In this document: piece after piece, positions 1-5,248 of the stretch
Layout: each line of letters opens with the position of its first letter
Numbering within the stretch: the stretch's first letter is position 1
DNA from: Vulcanimicrobiota bacterium
GTDB taxonomy: Bacteria; Vulcanimicrobiota; Vulcanimicrobiia; Vulcanimicrobiales; Vulcanimicrobiaceae
Assembly (NCBI GenBank): GCA_027306845.1
Contig: DAHUYY010000103.1
Location: 1-6,916 of the forward strand
DNA length: 6,916 nt
Direction: 5' to 3'
Notes under the pieces: generated by a model
What the model saw: only the letters and a program-made list of their open reading frames with translations
What the model was told of the DNA's origin: nothing
Databases searched by the model: none
Made by a program: the position numbers and the translations under genes

Positions 1-669
1 GGCGTGGAGCCCCAACAGTGCCCAGGCATCGGCTCCCTCGGCGATGCTGCGTGCCGGTGCCGAGAGTGCATGCGCGCGCTGCTCGAGCCGATCGACCGCC
101 GCGGGATCGGCACCCGGTAAGACCTGCGCCATAACGCCGCCGGCGGCGCGCACACCCTCGGGGCCCATGAGCACGCCGAGCGCGACGACCGACGGAATTT
201 GCTCGGAGTTTGCGAGGTAAAACGCGACATCCTCGGCGATCTCGCCGGTCATGAGCGGCACGACGCCGTTATACGGTTGACCGATTGCATACGATTTCGT
301 AACGTGCAGCGTTCCGCTTCCAACGATGCCGGCGACATCGGCTTTTCCCAACGCATTCGGAGGGAGTTCGGCGAGCGGATGTGCGGCATAGGCGCGCGCG
401 CCGAGCGTCCCGTCATCGAGCAGGCGGCAATCGGCGGAGAACGTTCCCAGAGCCCCGTCGCCCGAGATGCGCAGCGTCACCCATTCGTGCGGAGCGAGCG
501 AGATGCCGAAGAGCGCGCTTGCCGCGAGGAGCCGCCCCATCGCCGCGGTCGCCGTGGGGCTCGAATCGTGGCGCCAGCGCATCTCGGCGACCGAGCGCGT
601 CGCGACGACGGCGGCGAAGGCGAGCCCGGAGCCCGGGGCGACGGCGGAGACGACTCGATCGAAGTTCAT
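1..669 (-). CDS. hslO: 33 kDa redox-regulated chaperone Hsp33, N-terminal part (runs off left edge)
   Basis: Hsp33 is a cytosolic holdase chaperone that is switched on by oxidation and binds unfolding proteins during oxidative stress. The 223 residues visible here match the family's N-terminal core: an early ATRSVAEM segment (residues 23-30), SPTATAAMGRLLAAS (37-51), a GDGALG motif (70-75) and, most diagnostic, TGEIAEDVAFYLANSEQIPS (141-160) followed by ALGVLMGPEGVRAAGG (163-178). The C-terminal redox switch, normally four zinc-binding cysteines, would lie beyond the left edge, so it cannot be checked. Full-length relatives are about 290 residues. The start is the ATG at 669-667; I see no clear Shine-Dalgarno in front of it. 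The gene is divergent from aroQ, with only 55 bases between the start codons. Family assignment is firm from the conserved blocks; whether the redox switch is intact is unknown. Confidence 0.94.
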   Translation of the reverse strand, partial: MNFDRVVSAVAPGSGLAFAAVVATRSVAEMRWRHDSSPTATAAMGRLLAASALFGISLAPHEWVTLRISGDGALGTFSADCRLLDDGTLGARAYAAHPLAELPPNALGKADVAGIVGSGTLHVTKSYAIGQPYNGVVPLMTGEIAEDVAFYLANSEQIPSVVALGVLMGPEGVRAAGGVMAQVLPGADPAAVDRLEQRAHALSAPARSIAEGADAWALLGLHA

Positions 670-724
670 ATGGGAGCGGAGTCTCGTCCAGGGTGCGCCG
701 ACTTCCTGCCCGAAACGCGCGCGC

Positions 725-1153
725 ATGCGTATTGCGGTGATCCACGGTGCCAACCTGAGCCTGCTCGGCGAGCGCGAACCTGCCGTCTACGGTACGATGA
801 CGCTCGCGCAGCTCGACGCCGAGATCGCTCGTGAGGCAGAGATGCTTGGGATCTCGGTGACGACGGGGCAGTACGAGGGCGAAGGAGAGATCGTCGGGGC
901 CTTACATCGCGCGCGTCTTGAGTGCGAGGGGGTCGTTTTAAACCCCGGAGCCTACGCGCATTATTCCTACGCGATCGCCGACGCCATCGCGAGTATCGCG
1001 ATTCCCGTGGTCGAAGTCCACCTCTCGAATACCGCCGCGCGCGAGGATTTTCGCCGTCGCAGCGTCACCGCGGCGGCTTGCCGAGGTGTCGTCGCCGGAT
1101 TCGGCGCCGATTCCTACCGCCTCGCATTACGGGCGCTCGCAAAAAAAGCCTGA
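725..1153 (+). CDS. aroQ: 3-dehydroquinate dehydratase, type II
   Basis: This enzyme converts 3-dehydroquinate to 3-dehydroshikimate, the third step of the shikimate pathway for aromatic amino acids, in the cytoplasm. The type II enzyme is a small flavodoxin-like protein that forms dodecamers. At 142 residues the length is normal for the family. Key motifs are present: HGANLSLLGEREPAVYG (7-23), with the expected Asn10, catalytic Arg17 and Tyr22; LNPGAYAHYS (72-81), with Asn73 and His79; EVHLSN (97-102), with His99; and Arg110-112 with the GFGADSYRLALRAL end. Two places differ from the usual consensus: NGPNLN is HGANLS, and the QSNHEGE block reads QYEGEGE at 49-55. The reading frame is open well upstream, but the family N-terminus (MRIAVIHGAN) fixes the ATG at 725. 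There is no convincing ribosome binding site. The gene stands alone, divergent from hslO. Confidence 0.94.
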   Translation: MRIAVIHGANLSLLGEREPAVYGTMTLAQLDAEIAREAEMLGISVTTGQYEGEGEIVGALHRARLECEGVVLNPGAYAHYSYAIADAIASIAIPVVEVHLSNTAAREDFRRRSVTAAACRGVVAGFGADSYRLALRALAKKA

Positions 1154-1169
1154 AAAACCGGGGGTTTTT
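1153..1169 (+). terminator. small hairpin overlapping the aroQ stop, possible weak terminator
   Basis: AAAAACC at 1153-1159 pairs with GGTTTTT at 1163-1169 around a GGG loop. The 3' arm is itself a run of five T, so this has the rough form of a compact terminator, and its first base is the last base of the aroQ TGA. The stem is weak (five A-T and two G-C pairs) and the loop is only three bases, so terminator activity is uncertain. Confidence 0.35.
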
Positions 1170-1270
1170 GCTCGGTTTTCGAGAGGATGCTTCCGATATC
1201 GTGCGTATAGAACGCCATCGGGCGGCGCCATTCGAAACCCACATTGATGCTGCCGGCGCGCCGTTGCTTA

Positions 1271-1276
1271 TAGGAG
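1271..1276 (+). promoter_or_regulatory. ribosome binding site of the HU gene
   Basis: TAGGAG lies nine bases before the TTG at 1286. It supports that unusual start codon, because no ATG or GTG in the right frame lies nearby and the encoded protein then begins exactly where HU proteins normally begin (MTKADLIE). Confidence 0.7.
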
Positions 1277-1285
1277 ATTACGAGT

Positions 1286-1657
1286 TTGACCAAAGCCGAT
1301 TTGATCGAAAATGTCGCCTCATCCGCGGAGCTCTCGAAGCGTCAGGCGGGCGAGATTGTGAACATGATTTTCGACGACATCGAGAAGGCGCTGCAGAAGG
1401 GCGACCGCGTTGCGCTGACGCCGTTCGGCAGCTTCGTCGTTCGTGCGCGTAAAGCACGCGAAGGACGCAACCCTAAGACCGGCGAGAAAATTAAAATCGC
1501 CGCTCGCAAGGTACCGGCGTTCGTTGCCGGTAAGGGCCTCAAAGATGCCGTCTCGGGCGGACGTTCCGGCGGAGCGAAAAAAGCCGCCGCAAAGAAAGCC
1601 CCCGCAAAGAAAGCCGCTCCCGCCAAGAAGAAGGCGGCCAAAAAGGGCCGTCGCTAA
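1286..1657 (+). CDS. HU-family nucleoid protein with Lys/Ala-rich C-terminal tail
   Basis: HU proteins are small basic dimers that bend and compact DNA in the nucleoid. Residues 1-90 are a full HU/IHF fold: MTKADLIENVA at the start, the TPFGSFVVRARKAREG turn (45-60), the GRNPKTGE DNA-arm tip with its intercalating proline (60-67), and AARKVPAFVAGKGLKDAV (72-89). After a GGRSGG hinge, residues 97-123 are almost only Lys, Ala and Pro, built from AAKK/APAKK units and ending KKGRR. Such histone H1-like tails are known on HU of actinobacteria (HupB) and several other phyla, and give extra nonspecific DNA binding. At 123 residues it is longer than the usual 90. The start is TTG with TAGGAG nine bases upstream. 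A strong terminator follows 18 bases after the stop, so this is a single-gene unit. The exact subfamily name (hupA or hupB) cannot be decided. Confidence 0.95.
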   Translation: MTKADLIENVASSAELSKRQAGEIVNMIFDDIEKALQKGDRVALTPFGSFVVRARKAREGRNPKTGEKIKIAARKVPAFVAGKGLKDAVSGGRSGGAKKAAAKKAPAKKAAPAKKKAAKKGRR

Positions 1658-1675
1658 AGGATTCCTGGAGCTCTG

Positions 1676-1705
1676 AAGGGCCGCCGTCCGGCGGCCCTTT
1701 TTTTT
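1676..1705 (+). terminator. intrinsic terminator of the HU gene
   Basis: AAGGGCCGCC (1676-1685) pairs perfectly with GGCGGCCCTT (1690-1699) around the four-base loop GTCC. A run of eight T at 1698-1705 follows directly. This is a textbook rho-independent terminator 18 bases beyond the HU stop codon. Confidence 0.92.
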
Positions 1706-1785
1706 ATCCAACGAGCTTCGGAGAGGAAAACAGCGCGGGAGCTCTTAATTGCCTCCAGCCGGAGCACTCGCTCCCTCCACTGTTT

Positions 1786-1863
1786 CGGGCTGTAGCGCAG
1801 CTTGGTTAGCGCGCTTGACTGGGGGTCAAGAGGTCGCTGGTTCGAATCCAGTCAGCCCGACCA
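1786..1863 (+). tRNA. tRNA-Pro, anticodon GGG, CCA encoded
   Basis: The sequence folds as a complete cloverleaf. The acceptor stem CGGGCTG (1786-1792) pairs with CAGCCCG (1853-1859). The D stem is GCGC/GCGC. The anticodon stem CTTGA/TCAAG (1814-1818, 1826-1830) encloses the loop CTGGGGG, which places GGG at 1821-1823. The T arm has TTCGAAT in its loop, with one G-U pair at the stem end. The discriminator is A1860 and CCA (1861-1863) is encoded. The C1-G72 first pair and A73 are the usual identity elements of bacterial tRNA-Pro. It reads the proline codons CCC and CCU. Nothing is broken. It stands between the HU terminator and its own terminator, so it is transcribed alone. Confidence 0.98.
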
Positions 1864-1865
1864 TG

Positions 1866-1908
1866 AAAAACCTCGCCAAATAAAGATTTCGGCGAGGTCT
1901 TTTTTTTT
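1866..1908 (+). terminator. terminator after tRNA-Pro, probably bidirectional
   Basis: ACCTCGCC (1870-1877) pairs with GGCGAGGT (1891-1898), with AAAT/ATTT able to extend the stem inward. Nine T follow at 1900-1908, which suits termination of the tRNA transcript. On the opposite strand the same stem is followed by five T (complement of 1866-1870), so it can also end the minus-strand gene that stops at 1925. Confidence 0.9.
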
Positions 1909-1924
1909 GTACGAATCCGCGTGC

Positions 1925-2434
1925 TTAGCGTTTACCGCCGATCCCGCGAAAAATACCGCGACCGAGTCTTCCGAATGCTCGCCAGAAGATGTGCTGCCCC
2001 GCGCGCCGCACGATCTTCTCGGGGTTTCCCGAGGCGATCGCCTCGGCATCTCCGAGCATCGACCCGGCGCGATAGAGGCCGTGGCGCACCGCTCCGATGC
2101 TCGCACCGGCGCCGAGCCCGGCGATCGTTACCGCGGCGACTCCGGGTGCGCTCGACGGCTTCGTCGGCGGCGCGTGCGCTGATTGGGGCGCCTGCACGTA
2201 TGCCGTCGCGGCGCAATCGAGCGAGGTGCTGACGACGACGTCGAGATGTTGGTTGACATTGGCGAGGATCTTCGCTTCGGTCTCGGCGGGCATGCCGTCC
2301 ATCGCGAGCGCGAGCACCATCTTTATCGCCGAATTCATCGCTGCCACGGCGCTCTTTTCAGCGCGTTCGCCATCGAGCCCGGAGTTTTGAAAGGTTGCCT
2401 TTGCGTTCGAGCCGTCGGAGGTCGGGAGGAGCAT
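1925..2434 (-). CDS. hypothetical protein with Gly-rich hydrophobic segment and basic C-terminus
   Basis: I do not recognise this 169-residue protein. Residues 18-82 are rich in Ala, Met and Glu and look helical (for example AVAAMNSAIKMVLALAMDGM at 29-48, then ANVNQHLDVVVSTSLDCAA). Residues 83-98 form a Pro/Ser/Ala linker. Residues 99-115 are a Gly/Ala-rich hydrophobic stretch (VAAVTIAGLGAGASIG). The last 30 residues are strongly basic and end in GRLGRGIFRGIGGKR, an amphipathic Gly/Arg pattern. There is one cysteine (C74) and no signal peptide. The start is the ATG at 2434-2432, chosen because AAAGGA lies eight bases before it; an ATG nine bases further upstream is possible. A terminator-like hairpin follows the stop. 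It is divergent from the PDZ-protein gene. The codon pattern looks like that of the neighbours, so it is probably a real gene. The membrane-association idea is only a guess. Confidence 0.65.
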   Translation of the reverse strand: MLLPTSDGSNAKATFQNSGLDGERAEKSAVAAMNSAIKMVLALAMDGMPAETEAKILANVNQHLDVVVSTSLDCAATAYVQAPQSAHAPPTKPSSAPGVAAVTIAGLGAGASIGAVRHGLYRAGSMLGDAEAIASGNPEKIVRRAGQHIFWRAFGRLGRGIFRGIGGKR

Positions 2435-2451
2435 GTTTCCCATCCTTTCGG

Positions 2452-2492
2452 GTGCGAGCGTTCGGGAGAGCGGCTGCATTCTCTGCTCGCAC
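2452..2492. repeat. interrupted inverted repeat in the divergent intergenic space
   Basis: GTGCGAGC (2452-2459) is the exact reverse complement of GCTCGCAC (2485-2492). Inside it AGAG (2467-2470) pairs with CTCT (2481-2484), giving 12 pairs with a seven-base bulge on the left side and a ten-base loop. It occupies half of the 86-base space between the divergent starts at 2434 and 2521. It could be an operator for both genes, or a leader hairpin in the PDZ-gene transcript. Confidence 0.45.
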
Positions 2493-2510
2493 GGCCGATA
2501 TCTCCAGGTG

Positions 2511-2515
2511 GGAGG
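2511..2515 (+). promoter_or_regulatory. ribosome binding site of the PDZ-protein gene
   Basis: GGAGG lies five bases before the ATG at 2521. It selects that ATG over the open frame that continues about 40 codons further upstream, and the signal peptide begins exactly there. Confidence 0.75.
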
Positions 2516-2520
2516 CTATC

Positions 2521-3486
2521 ATGCGCACTATTGCTTCAGCTGCTCTTGCGGCTGCACTCGCACTGCTCGCTGCGGCTTCGGCGGCAGCACAACTCGGTCC
2601 GGCGACCGCTGCCGGGCTCGATGCCGAAAGCGCCGCGGCGGCTCGCCGCGTGATGATGGAGGCGCTTCGACATGGCGGCAATCACGGCGGCTGCACTCCG
2701 CTACCGGCGGGCTGGGCGGTGCTAAACGCGACGGTGCGGTTGCCGGCCTCGTACGGCGGCTACGGCGCTTGGGTGAATATCGCCGAGTTGTTGCCGAGCG
2801 GCGAGAATCTACCGCATTTTTTAAGGAGTCACAGCGGTGGAGCGTTCTACCGCACCGCTTCGGGGTCGGAGCGATCGGTGCGGACGCTACTCTGCGCACC
2901 CGCCGGCTTTACCTATTGGCTGATCGTTGATTCCGGGAGCGCAAAGGTCGCCGTCGGAAAAGTTACCTTAATGCATGCGGGGCGCACCTATCGCGCCGTG
3001 CTGACGGCCCCGCCGTTCGGTCGCGCGGCGAGCGCTCCCGCGCCTGCAGCGACCGCAGCGACCGCAGCGACCGCAGCGATGACGCCGCAGCAGCATCGAC
3101 AGCTGCAAAATTATATGCTCGCGCACATCGTTTCGCTTCCGTCGTACGGAATGAAAGCGATGCAGATCACACCGCGTTTCTGGGAGCTCGTACACGCCGG
3201 AGCGGAATTTCGACCGATTCGTGGAGTCGTTATCGTCGAGATCGGTAGCGGTGGCTGGGCCGCCTCGCAGGGCTTCCAGCCGTTCGACGTCGTCACTGCC
3301 GTCGACGGTGTCTCGTTTGCGACGCTCGACGCATTCGAACGGCTCGTTCGCTCGTATTCCGGTCATTTGCGCTTTACGATCGTTCGTAAAAAACGGCGCT
3401 TTGTGCTCGCTCCGAACGATGCGAACGCGTGGCATCCCCCAAGCGTCGGGCCGGGCTTCCTCCCGCCGGCGACGCCTCAGCCGTGA
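2521..3486 (+). CDS. secreted PDZ-domain protein
   Basis: This 321-residue protein is exported. MRTIASAALAAALALLAAAS is a clear signal peptide with a likely cut after AAA at residue 23. Residues 27-163 form a domain I do not recognise, with probable beta strands and two cysteines (C58, C125) that could form a disulfide in an oxidising compartment. Residues 170-190 are an Ala/Thr/Pro linker encoded by a 9-base tandem repeat. Residues 230-297 look like a PDZ domain: RGVVIVEIGSGGWAASQGFQ, then PFDVVTAVDGVSFATLDAFE and the closing strand LRFTIVRKKRRFVL, similar to the ligand-binding halves seen in DegP/HtrA and RseP. No protease triad is visible, so this is a binding or scaffold protein rather than an HtrA peptidase. 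GGAGG five bases upstream fixes the start. The 3' end overlaps the convergent cytochrome gene by ten bases. Export and PDZ are fairly sure; the target is unknown. Confidence 0.82.
   Translation: MRTIASAALAAALALLAAASAAAQLGPATAAGLDAESAAAARRVMMEALRHGGNHGGCTPLPAGWAVLNATVRLPASYGGYGAWVNIAELLPSGENLPHFLRSHSGGAFYRTASGSERSVRTLLCAPAGFTYWLIVDSGSAKVAVGKVTLMHAGRTYRAVLTAPPFGRAASAPAPAATAATAATAAMTPQQHRQLQNYMLAHIVSLPSYGMKAMQITPRFWELVHAGAEFRPIRGVVIVEIGSGGWAASQGFQPFDVVTAVDGVSFATLDAFERLVRSYSGHLRFTIVRKKRRFVLAPNDANAWHPPSVGPGFLPPATPQP
3046..3078 (+). repeat. 9-base tandem repeat in the PDZ-protein linker
   Basis: The unit GCAGCGACC occurs three times in full plus six bases of a fourth copy (3046-3054, 3055-3063, 3064-3072, 3073-3078). 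It encodes Ala-Ala-Thr repeats in the linker between the two domains. Because the unit is a multiple of three, changes in copy number would alter linker length without breaking the frame. Confidence 0.85.
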
Positions 3487-3488
3487 GG
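3475..3488. repeat. inverted repeat carrying both convergent stop codons
   Basis: CCTCA (3475-3479) and TGAGG (3484-3488) are perfect inverted arms around GCCG. The right arm contains the TGA of the plus-strand PDZ gene (3484-3486). The left arm, read on the minus strand, contains the TGA of the cytochrome gene (3479-3477). The stem is only five pairs and no T run follows, so terminator function is doubtful. Confidence 0.4.
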
Positions 3489-5117
3489 GTGGAGTTGCGT
3501 GAGCACGTAGAGCGCGATATCGTGCAGGTCGCGTTTGGACATCTGCCAGCGCGGCATGACCGAACTGAGTTGCATTCCCGTATTGTCGACGCCGTGCGCG
3601 ATCGCACGTTCGAAATCGGCGATCGTCCAGTCTCGCGTCGGCGCGCTCATGCCGGGCATTCCCGGCATAGCAGTCGTCGAACTCGCCGAACCGGATGAAC
3701 CCATGTTGTCGAGCATGTGCGCGTGAGGACCGAGTTGAGCGCTAATCGCCCCATCGGGGAGGCGCACGCCGCCCACGCCCGTCGGTTGGTGGCAGACCGC
3801 GCAACTCTGGTAGACGCGCAGCGGATCGGGGCCGTGAATGCGTACGCCGGCGAGATCTTTGCCGGTATAGAAGATCGCGCGACCGTTCTCGATTGCGTGC
3901 GCGCGCGCCGCTGAGAGCCCGTGCAGGTTGGGGGGCGGCTGCATCGTCCCGGGCGGCATGCGATTGCGGAACCACGGCCCCGCCCAGAGAAGTTGGTACT
4001 GCGTTATCGGCGTGGCGCCGGGGGCGGCGAGATCTTCGACGGTCAGCACGATATTCGGGCGAAGATTGAGAGCCGCGTCGAGAATGTAATTCGTCGTGAT
4101 GCTCCCGAGGCCGTCGTTGATGCGCTCGTAACGGGTATCGAGATGAAGCCACGGGCGCACTGCGTAGATCGATTCGAGCGAATAGGCCTGGCTCGTACTG
4201 CTCGCGGTCGATAGCGGTAACGGGAGCGTGTCGTGTCCGATCGTTCCGATCGCCAAGAAGTTAAAACGGCCGACATCGTACGAAGCGAGCGCCGCTTCGC
4301 GCGAATAGCGGTCGATCGCTCCACCGGAATTCAGAATCGATCCAAAGAGCGTCGCAAAACCGCCCGACCAACGCTTCTCGGGGGAAAGAAATTGGAGCGA
4401 TGCGCTCCATGCGTTTCCTTCGGTCCCGCTTGCAAATGCGTGCTCGATGGGCCCGTTACCCGCGAGATAGGCGATATTGCCGATGAGCCCACTCGCGCCG
4501 ACCTGCGTGTAGGAGGCTCCCCAGCGGTTATCTGCTAAGGTCGCTGCGTTCGATCCAACCTGCATGCTCGCGATACCGTAGCCGCTCAACGAGAGCGATT
4601 GGCTGATCCACGGTGCAAAGACCGGCGTTGCAAAACGGCCGACCTGGAGGCTCCCATTCCCGCGATCCAAGGTATTATCGGCGAGCCAGAGTTGATCGAC
4701 CGAGCTGCTCGGAAAGCCGCCGCTCACCATCGGCACCGTTGCAAAGTACGAAAGATCTTTGCCGAGAAAGCCGGCAGAGATTAATTGCACGAGCGAACTC
4801 GAAAGCGAGGGCAGCCCGACCGGGGCGGGGTGCGAGGCATTTGCGGTTGCCTCGAGTGCGACGGGGAGCGAGCGATTCTGCATCATCTGCAAATGTCGGT
4901 TGAGTCCGCGCGAAAAATTCGTCATCAACACGTAGCGCCCATAGCCGTTGAGTTGCGGTACGACGGTATGGCAGAGCGCGCAGTTCGCTCCCCCTTGGCC
5001 GTTGGCGAAGAGCGGCACGGCGGAAGCCGGTCGCGGTGCGGCGAGCGTTGAGAGGAACAGAGCGAGCGCCCATATGATGGTGGGCGCCATCGCGACCCGT
5101 CGCAACACGATTCTCAT
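3477..5117 (-). CDS. Cyc2-like outer-membrane cytochrome-barrel fusion with an extra C-terminal cytochrome c domain
   Basis: The 546 residues fall into four parts. Residues 1-33 are a signal peptide (RIVLRR n-region, cleavage near ASA). Residues 34-75 hold the first heme site, C46-ALCH, in the setting VPLFANGQGGANC...PQLNGYGRYV, the pattern that precedes the barrel in Cyc2-type fused cytochrome-porins. Residues 105-385 are an alternating, aromatic-punctuated series of likely beta strands (SLQVGRFATPVF, SLSLSGYGIASMQVG, NRWGASYTQVGAS, WSASLQFLS, YQLLWAGPWF), as in an outer-membrane barrel. Residues 405-546 are a second cytochrome c domain: GRAIFYTGKDL, C439-AVCH, the insert AMPGMPGM (483-490), the candidate axial Met521 in SVMPRW, and a final helix DLHDIALYVLTQL. 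Known Cyc2 proteins carry electrons from Fe(II) outside into the periplasm; here the role is inferred. The start is the ATG at 5117, with a second ATG at residue 10 and no clear ribosome binding site. Alternatives are a different porin-cytochrome or a soluble diheme protein. Confidence 0.83.
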   Translation of the reverse strand: MRIVLRRVAMAPTIIWALALFLSTLAAPRPASAVPLFANGQGGANCALCHTVVPQLNGYGRYVLMTNFSRGLNRHLQMMQNRSLPVALEATANASHPAPVGLPSLSSSLVQLISAGFLGKDLSYFATVPMVSGGFPSSSVDQLWLADNTLDRGNGSLQVGRFATPVFAPWISQSLSLSGYGIASMQVGSNAATLADNRWGASYTQVGASGLIGNIAYLAGNGPIEHAFASGTEGNAWSASLQFLSPEKRWSGGFATLFGSILNSGGAIDRYSREAALASYDVGRFNFLAIGTIGHDTLPLPLSTASSTSQAYSLESIYAVRPWLHLDTRYERINDGLGSITTNYILDAALNLRPNIVLTVEDLAAPGATPITQYQLLWAGPWFRNRMPPGTMQPPPNLHGLSAARAHAIENGRAIFYTGKDLAGVRIHGPDPLRVYQSCAVCHQPTGVGGVRLPDGAISAQLGPHAHMLDNMGSSGSASSTTAMPGMPGMSAPTRDWTIADFERAIAHGVDNTGMQLSSVMPRWQMSKRDLHDIALYVLTQLHPHG

Positions 5118-5150
5118 GGATCGAAGATTCCGACGCCCTCTTCCCGTCCG

Positions 5151-5178
5151 CCTGTAGCGATTGCGTCGAATTTTTCAA
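5151..5178 (-). promoter_or_regulatory. possible promoter of the fused cytochrome gene
   Basis: Read on the minus strand, TTGAAA (5178-5173) is followed after 16 bases by TACAGG (5156-5151), a fair -35 and a poor -10 element, about 33 bases before the ATG at 5117. It lies in the 131-base space shared with the divergent aminopeptidase gene. Promoter consensus in this organism is unknown, so this is weak. Confidence 0.25.
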
Positions 5179-5237
5179 CGTCGCGACCGCGGCGTGCAAT
5201 CGACGAACGGGGCAGGCGAAACTCCAGGTGGGGCCCG

Positions 5238-5243
5238 AAGGAG
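5238..5243 (+). promoter_or_regulatory. ribosome binding site of the M55 aminopeptidase gene
   Basis: AAGGAG lies five bases before the GTG at 5249. This favours that GTG over the in-frame GTG at 5228. Starting at 5249 also places the metal-binding Asp and Glu at residues 8 and 10, exactly as in Bacillus DppA. Confidence 0.75.
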
Positions 5244-5248
5244 CCCGG

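Noticed and set aside
467..724. An 86-residue N-terminal extension of aroQ
   Set aside because: It would overlap hslO, and the type II dehydroquinase N-terminus begins exactly at the ATG at 725.
199..834. Long plus-strand open frame opposite the hslO start
   Set aside because: Its translation is Arg/Asp-rich with no family motifs and it lies antisense to clear Hsp33 sequence; GC-rich codon bias keeps such shadow frames open.
1168..1211. Possible HU promoter around TTGCTC, GATATC and TATAGA
   Set aside because: No pair of hexamers has a 16-18 base spacer; a promoter must lie here but I cannot place it.
1319..1711. Minus-strand open frames antisense to the HU gene
   Set aside because: They are low-complexity mirror images of the Lys/Ala tail, and one runs through the terminator hairpin.
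1740..1785. Possible tRNA promoter starting at TTGCCT
   Set aside because: No acceptable -10 element follows at the right distance.
1802..2182. Plus-strand frame running from the tRNA into the region opposite the unknown gene
   Set aside because: It starts inside tRNA-Pro and crosses a terminator, so it cannot be a normal gene.
4675..5199. Second minus-strand frame overlapping the start of the fused cytochrome gene
   Set aside because: The overlapping frame 3477-5117 has signal peptide and heme motifs; this one is Arg-rich with no recognisable domain.
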